Shown piece by piece: positions 59,545 through 64,000 of a DNA stretch of 64,000 bases. The notes under the pieces were generated by a model. It had not been told where the DNA came from, did not search any database, and saw only the letters and a list, made by a program, of their open reading frames with translations. The stretch's first letter is position 1; every line of letters begins with the position of its first letter. The DNA lies in contig JAJDBQ010000093.1 of the NCBI GenBank assembly GCA_029261255.1, positions 1-64,000 of the forward strand, in the 5' to 3' direction. Position numbers and translations under genes: made by a program. The DNA comes from Nitrospirales bacterium (GTDB taxonomy: Bacteria; Nitrospirota; Nitrospiria; Nitrospirales; UBA8639).

Positions 59545-59983
59545 GAATAAAAAGGTAAAAACTAAAGGACTGCTAAGCCCTCGATTTGTTCCAGGATTGG
59601 GAGATTTGATCGATCGATTGTCAGTCGATCAATTGAAGGAGGCGTTTCATGCGTCCATGAGAACGTCAATCAGATCTGAAATTGCTGACTTAGAACATGA
59701 TATTGATGAGTGGGCGGAGCTGTCTCAGATTAAATTATCTGGGCGGAACGTTCGAACGATTATCGTGCTTGCGCAAATCAATTATGAAATTTGGATGTGT
59801 AAAGAGCGTATGGAAGCAGAAGCTCAACATTACGATAAATGGCTGAGGAGAGCACATCAATTGAACGGAATACGAAATCGAATGAAGAACTTACTGTTGG
59901 TGGAGGTTCAAAGAGAAAGCAGGCAGTGCCCAGCAAGTAATCTATCCGTTGATGTTTTAGAAGATTGGAATATTCAGTTTTAA
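59516..59983 (+). CDS. Conserved hypothetical protein of a glycan operon (possible DUF6165-like)
   Basis: GLGDLIDRLSVDQLKEAF, helical; overlaps the previous gene by 29 bp. Confidence 0.65.
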   Translation: MNAKTFSAPKNKKVKTKGLLSPRFVPGLGDLIDRLSVDQLKEAFHASMRTSIRSEIADLEHDIDEWAELSQIKLSGRNVRTIIVLAQINYEIWMCKERMEAEAQHYDKWLRRAHQLNGIRNRMKNLLLVEVQRESRQCPASNLSVDVLEDWNIQF

Positions 59984-59996
59984 CCATAAGTTAAAA

Positions 59997-61112
59997 ATGC
60001 TTTTCAAAACCTTAGGCCAAACCGACATAGAAATTTCCGCGATCGGTCAGGGTTGTGGAATTCATCATTCCCTGAGCACACGGGAGGTCTATAGGCAACT
60101 TGAATCTACGATTCGGGCTGGAATTGATATGGGGATGAACTTTATTGATACCGCACCTGTATACGGTGACGGGGAGTCTGAAATAGTCCTCGGCAAAGCA
60201 TTGAAGGGAATCCGCGATAGAGTTGTGTTGGCGACAAAGGTCTCCCCTGAGAATTTATCCATTCAGGGCATCGAAGATTCAATGAAGATGAGTCTCTGTC
60301 GACTGAAGACAGATCGGATTGATCTTCTCCAAATCCATTGGCCAAATCCTCAAATCCCTATTTTGGAAACGTTACGAGGTCTTGAAAAAATGGTGCAAGA
60401 GGGGTTGGTCCGGTATGTGGGACTTTGTAACTTTTCAATCAAAGAAACGCAATATATTCAACAACAGCTTTCCCCGAAGCTCCTGGCCTCAGTTCAAGTC
60501 GAATATAATTTATTCGATCGGAGTATTGAGCGAGACTTTTTACCATTGGCTCAAAAATCAGATATCAGCATTATTGCCTATAGTCCTCTTCATCGGGGAC
60601 GAATTGTTGCGAATCAAAAACAGTGGGCCATTCTTCAGGGAATTGCGAGCAAATATCAAAAAACGCCTGCGCAGATTGTTTTACGTTGGTTGACCAAGCA
60701 ACAACCCGTTGTGGTGATCCCAAATACGACAAACATCCAACGAGTGAAAGAAAATGCCGAAAGTCTGAATTTTGATATAGAGGAAGAGGATATTAGATGT
60801 CTTGAGCAAAAATGTAGGGGCCATCTTCTTGATGTTCCTCCGAGTTCAATCCAAGTTGCAGATGATTCAGGGCGTTCAGTCTATCGAACGCTTGGGGAAG
60901 CTATGGAGAATGCTATGAAGTGTGTCCCCAGCCCACAGGATTTGGCGAAACAAATTGAAAATGGTGATTTTCTGAAGCCAGTTCGGCTGCGACCTGCAGG
61001 ATCCTCTCGTGAGAAATTTGAATTATTAGAAGGTCGAATTCGATATTGGGCTTGGGTGATTGCCCATGGGTTCGATAAACCTCTACCAGCGTTGATTGAG
61101 GATTATTCATGA
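59997..61112 (+). CDS. Aldo/keto reductase with C-terminal ParB/sulfiredoxin-like extension
   Basis: AKR motifs GMNFIDTAPVYGDGESEIVLGKAL, DLLQIHWP; extension FLKPVRLRPAGSSREKFELLEGRIRYWAWVIAHGFDKPLPALIED. Confidence 0.85.
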   Translation: MLFKTLGQTDIEISAIGQGCGIHHSLSTREVYRQLESTIRAGIDMGMNFIDTAPVYGDGESEIVLGKALKGIRDRVVLATKVSPENLSIQGIEDSMKMSLCRLKTDRIDLLQIHWPNPQIPILETLRGLEKMVQEGLVRYVGLCNFSIKETQYIQQQLSPKLLASVQVEYNLFDRSIERDFLPLAQKSDISIIAYSPLHRGRIVANQKQWAILQGIASKYQKTPAQIVLRWLTKQQPVVVIPNTTNIQRVKENAESLNFDIEEEDIRCLEQKCRGHLLDVPPSSIQVADDSGRSVYRTLGEAMENAMKCVPSPQDLAKQIENGDFLKPVRLRPAGSSREKFELLEGRIRYWAWVIAHGFDKPLPALIEDYS

Positions 61113-62089
61113 AATTGGCAGATGAGATGATGGTCGGCACCTCAAATATTTTGCAAACCTGTGAGCAACCAGCAGAGCTGACTCAAGAAGACTTTGAAGA
61201 TCTTTTTGGAGAGCCCTCGGGGACATTCTTTCATGAATGTCAGAAATTGATAGAAAGTCTAGATTTTCGATATGACATTCTAAAGGGTCCTTTTCGTGAA
61301 GAAGTTTTTCTGCGGGTGTTGAATACACTCCATCAGGATCTAGAAGTCGCCGGGAAACATCGGAAACAACGTTGGGAAGATGGGTGGGGGGAAAACCTCA
61401 GTCAATTTCGAAGCACTGGGTATGATTTGGCTGCTTTGGCTCCAAAATTTGTCCGGCTGCAGGAAATCATTAGATTGCGTGGGGAATATGTTCGCCCTTA
61501 CTGCGATCAATTTGAATCAAATTTTGTCAAAGTGTTGCGTCAATGGATGTTTAAGAAATGGTTTCATTCTATCGACCATATTTACGAATTTGGTTGTGGA
61601 ACTGGGCACAATTTGATCGATGCGGCTGTTTTGTTTCCAGACCGTCCGTTGTATGGCTTGGATTGGTCTCAAGCCTCACAAGTCATTCTTCGACTTATGA
61701 AAGAATACCATGGGTTTAATATTGTAGGTCGAGAATTTGACATGCTAGATCCAGATGCATCCTTTGCTCTCAATCCTCAAAGCGGAGTGTTTACCGTTGG
61801 GGCCATGGAGCAGTTAGGGAATCAGTATCATGCTTTTTTGAACTATATCCTCGCGCAACGTCCTCAAGTATGTGTGCATGTGGAAACCTTGTATGAGCTC
61901 TATGATCAGTCAGATCTATTTGATTATGTAGCGGCAAAATATCTTGAGAAAAGAAAATATTTGCGAGGAATGCTTGGCACTTTGCAAGCTCTTGAAAAGG
62001 AAGGCCACCTTCAAATTTTGGGAACAATTAGAACGTTTGGTTCTCTGTATCATGATGGATATTCGGTAGTGATTTGGAAGCCCCTGTAG
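61109..62089 (+). CDS. SAM-dependent methyltransferase-like protein
   Basis: IYEFGCGTGHNLIDAAVLFPDRPLYGLDWS motif I. Confidence 0.75.
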   Translation: MKLADEMMVGTSNILQTCEQPAELTQEDFEDLFGEPSGTFFHECQKLIESLDFRYDILKGPFREEVFLRVLNTLHQDLEVAGKHRKQRWEDGWGENLSQFRSTGYDLAALAPKFVRLQEIIRLRGEYVRPYCDQFESNFVKVLRQWMFKKWFHSIDHIYEFGCGTGHNLIDAAVLFPDRPLYGLDWSQASQVILRLMKEYHGFNIVGREFDMLDPDASFALNPQSGVFTVGAMEQLGNQYHAFLNYILAQRPQVCVHVETLYELYDQSDLFDYVAAKYLEKRKYLRGMLGTLQALEKEGHLQILGTIRTFGSLYHDGYSVVIWKPL

Positions 62090-62101
62090 GAGGAACGTTA
62101 G

Positions 62102-62863
62102 ATGGTGAATGCAGAACAATTAGATATTAAGTCATATGCGGATTCAAGTGAGCAGATGGCGCGTCGACAAATGGGCACTTTACTTTCCCAGACTCTGATT
62201 CCTCCTGAACAATTGTTGCCAAATCTCGGGCTTTTTCTTGAATCAAAAAATTTGTCTCGTCTGTTATTTATGGATTTTCTATATCGTCAGATGATCTCTG
62301 TTCAAGGTGTCATCATGGAGTTTGGGGTGCGCTGGGGGCAAAATCTTGGGTTGTTTTCAGCCTTGCGCGGTATTTATGAACCTTTCAATCGACATCGAAA
62401 AATTGTGGGTTTTGACACGTTTACAGGTTTTCCTTCAATTCATGAAAAAGATGGGCAATCAAGCATGATGGTGAATGGACAATTGGCCGTTGCCCCTCAA
62501 TATAAAGAAACGCTTCAACAGTTGTTAGATGTACATGAATCACTCAATCCATTGGCTCATATCAAAAAAAATGAATTGTGTGAAGGTGATGTTGTGGATG
62601 AGTTGCCGAAGTATTTGAGTCGATGTCCAGAAACTATCGTAGCAATGGCGTATTTTGATTTGGATTTGTATGAACCGACCGTTAAATGTCTTGAGCTCCT
62701 CCGTCCTAGAATGACCAAAGGAACGGTCTTGGGATTTGATGAACTGAATGATCCTGATTCTCCTGGAGAAACGCTTGCCCTCATGGAAGTCTTTGGCCTG
62801 AATCATTTGAGAATTCAACGGTTTCCTTTTGCTTCCCGAGTGTCATATGTGGTGATCGAATAG
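62102..62863 (+). CDS. TylF/macrocin O-methyltransferase-like protein
   Basis: GVIMEFGVRWGQNLGLFSALRGIY; IVGFDTFTGFPSIHEKDG; AYFDLDLYEPTVKCLELLRPRM. Confidence 0.78.
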   Translation: MVNAEQLDIKSYADSSEQMARRQMGTLLSQTLIPPEQLLPNLGLFLESKNLSRLLFMDFLYRQMISVQGVIMEFGVRWGQNLGLFSALRGIYEPFNRHRKIVGFDTFTGFPSIHEKDGQSSMMVNGQLAVAPQYKETLQQLLDVHESLNPLAHIKKNELCEGDVVDELPKYLSRCPETIVAMAYFDLDLYEPTVKCLELLRPRMTKGTVLGFDELNDPDSPGETLALMEVFGLNHLRIQRFPFASRVSYVVIE

Positions 62864-62892
62864 CAATATATTTCAAAACAAGGAATGGAAAC

Positions 62893-63921
62893 GTGGCTAT
62901 AATAATCGCTAACCAAAAATCTAAAGGGATGATTTCAGAATCCATATTACGGTTCTTTCATGGGAAGAATGTAGTGGTAACCGGGGGAAGCGGGTTGATT
63001 GGGCGACAAATAGTGCGGACGTTGGTCGAAGCTGGTGCGTCTGTTCGGAGTGTATCCCTTGATGAAATTCAGATTGAAGAAGGCGTGGAGTATCTACAGG
63101 GAGACTTGTGTAACTTTGAATTTTGCCAACGTATTGTGAAGGATATGGATTGTGTCTTTCATGTAGCTGGAATTAAAGGCTCCATTGAGGTGACCAAATC
63201 CAAGCCAGCAAGTTTTTTTGTTCCACTGTTGATGATGAATACTAATATCTTAGAGGCTTGCCGGATCAATAAGGTTGAGCGAGTCGTCTATACTTCTTCT
63301 ATCGGAGCCTATCCTAGTGCTGAAGTTTTTAAGGAACATGAGGGCGAAGATGAAGGCGCACCGATGGATATGTTTCCCGGATGGGCTAAGCGGATGGCTG
63401 AATTGCAAATTCGAGCGTACCAAATCCAGTACGACCTGAAACATTATGCGGTTGTACGTCCCTGTAATGTGTATGGGCCAGGGGATAATTTTGATCCCGC
63501 CAATGCCATGGTGATTCCCACTCTCATGCGTAGAATTTTTTCGAAGGAAGATCCTGTGGTGATTTGGGGAAATGGCACGGCTATACGAGACTTTGCCTAT
63601 AGTGCGGATGTGGCTAATGGAATCATTTTAGCTCTGTACCACGGTACTGGTGGACGATATGTCAACTTAGGAAGCGGAACTGGGTATAGCATAAAAGAAA
63701 TGGTTGAAATACTTCAGACAGTTATCTCATTTCGAGCTGAATTCGATAGCACAAAGCCTAGTGGATTTCCCCGGCGGGTGATGGATATTTCTTTGGCCAA
63801 AGAAATGTTGGGCTACGATCCTCAAGTCAGGTTGGAGGAGGGTTTACAACAAACATGGAATTGGTATTTGGAGAATTCTGATGAATACCTTAAACGGCAA
63901 AACTATTTCGCCACAGCCTAG
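62893..63921 (+). CDS. NAD-dependent epimerase/dehydratase, paralogue B
   Basis: VTGGSGLIGRQIVRTLV; VRPCNVYGPGDNFDPA; WGNGTAIRDFAYSADVA. GTG62893 or ATG62929 start. Confidence 0.87.
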   Translation: MAIIIANQKSKGMISESILRFFHGKNVVVTGGSGLIGRQIVRTLVEAGASVRSVSLDEIQIEEGVEYLQGDLCNFEFCQRIVKDMDCVFHVAGIKGSIEVTKSKPASFFVPLLMMNTNILEACRINKVERVVYTSSIGAYPSAEVFKEHEGEDEGAPMDMFPGWAKRMAELQIRAYQIQYDLKHYAVVRPCNVYGPGDNFDPANAMVIPTLMRRIFSKEDPVVIWGNGTAIRDFAYSADVANGIILALYHGTGGRYVNLGSGTGYSIKEMVEILQTVISFRAEFDSTKPSGFPRRVMDISLAKEMLGYDPQVRLEEGLQQTWNWYLENSDEYLKRQNYFATA

Positions 63922-64000
63922 ATCCCAGATTAATTCCAGTCGATTAGATGGTGTGAGGGTGGTGACTCCGCCCACCATTTTTGAGGATTTTCGTGGGACA
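63881..64000 (+). CDS. 5' fragment of an RmlC/FdtA-like cupin sugar epimerase, runs off the window
   Basis: MNTLNGKTISPQPRSQINSSRLDGVRVVTPPTIFEDFRGT, open to base 64000; GV-x-V-x-P...F-x-D-x-RG is typical of dTDP-sugar 3,5-epimerases. Not in the supplied ORF track. Confidence 0.65.
   Translation, partial: MNTLNGKTISPQPRSQINSSRLDGVRVVTPPTIFEDFRGT

Noticed and set aside
1-64000. tRNA, rRNA, IS elements or prophage
   Set aside because: No tRNA-like cloverleaf, rRNA segment, transposase or phage structural ORF was recognised on reading.

Overview
The window is a dense, almost entirely plus-strand motility and chemotaxis locus from a Gram-negative bacterium. FlgH and FlgI (L- and P-rings) support an outer membrane, and gene content and style suggest Nitrospirota/Nitrospira-like, but that is inference. 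About 1-37.5 kb holds two chemosensory gene sets: 2 CheA, 3 CheB, 2 CheR, CheD, 2 CheW, CheV, 2 CheY, CheX-like and CheZ, several MCPs, PilZ/STAS/HD-GYP proteins and a hybrid kinase, followed by MotAB. About 37.8-50.8 kb holds flagellar genes flgF, G, A, H, I, J, M, N, K, L, then a GGDEF regulator, a hybrid kinase, fliW and csrA. About 51.1-64 kb is a tightly overlapping nucleotide-sugar operon, plausibly for flagellin or surface glycosylation. It has HddC/HddA-like enzymes, an E1 alpha/beta TPP pair without E2/E3, a split transketolase, paralogous epimerases, an aldo/keto reductase with a ParB-like C-terminal extension, methyltransferases and a truncated RmlC-like gene at the window edge. Top signals: (1) a truncated-haemoglobin/PAS/MCP fusion with an in-frame internal start and strong RBS, as if two genes fused; (2) a degenerate intergenic inverted-repeat family (GTGAGGCGTRAGGCG...CGCCTNACGCTTCAC, plus a GTGAGAAG variant) in many spacers before 42.4 kb and none seen after; (3) a possible higher-carbon or branched-sugar pathway; (4) candidate sigma-28 and sigma-54 promoters; (5) two MCPs ending in an FFEEF candidate CheR-docking tail. 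All calls are from reading the sequence and ORF track; no database search was run.
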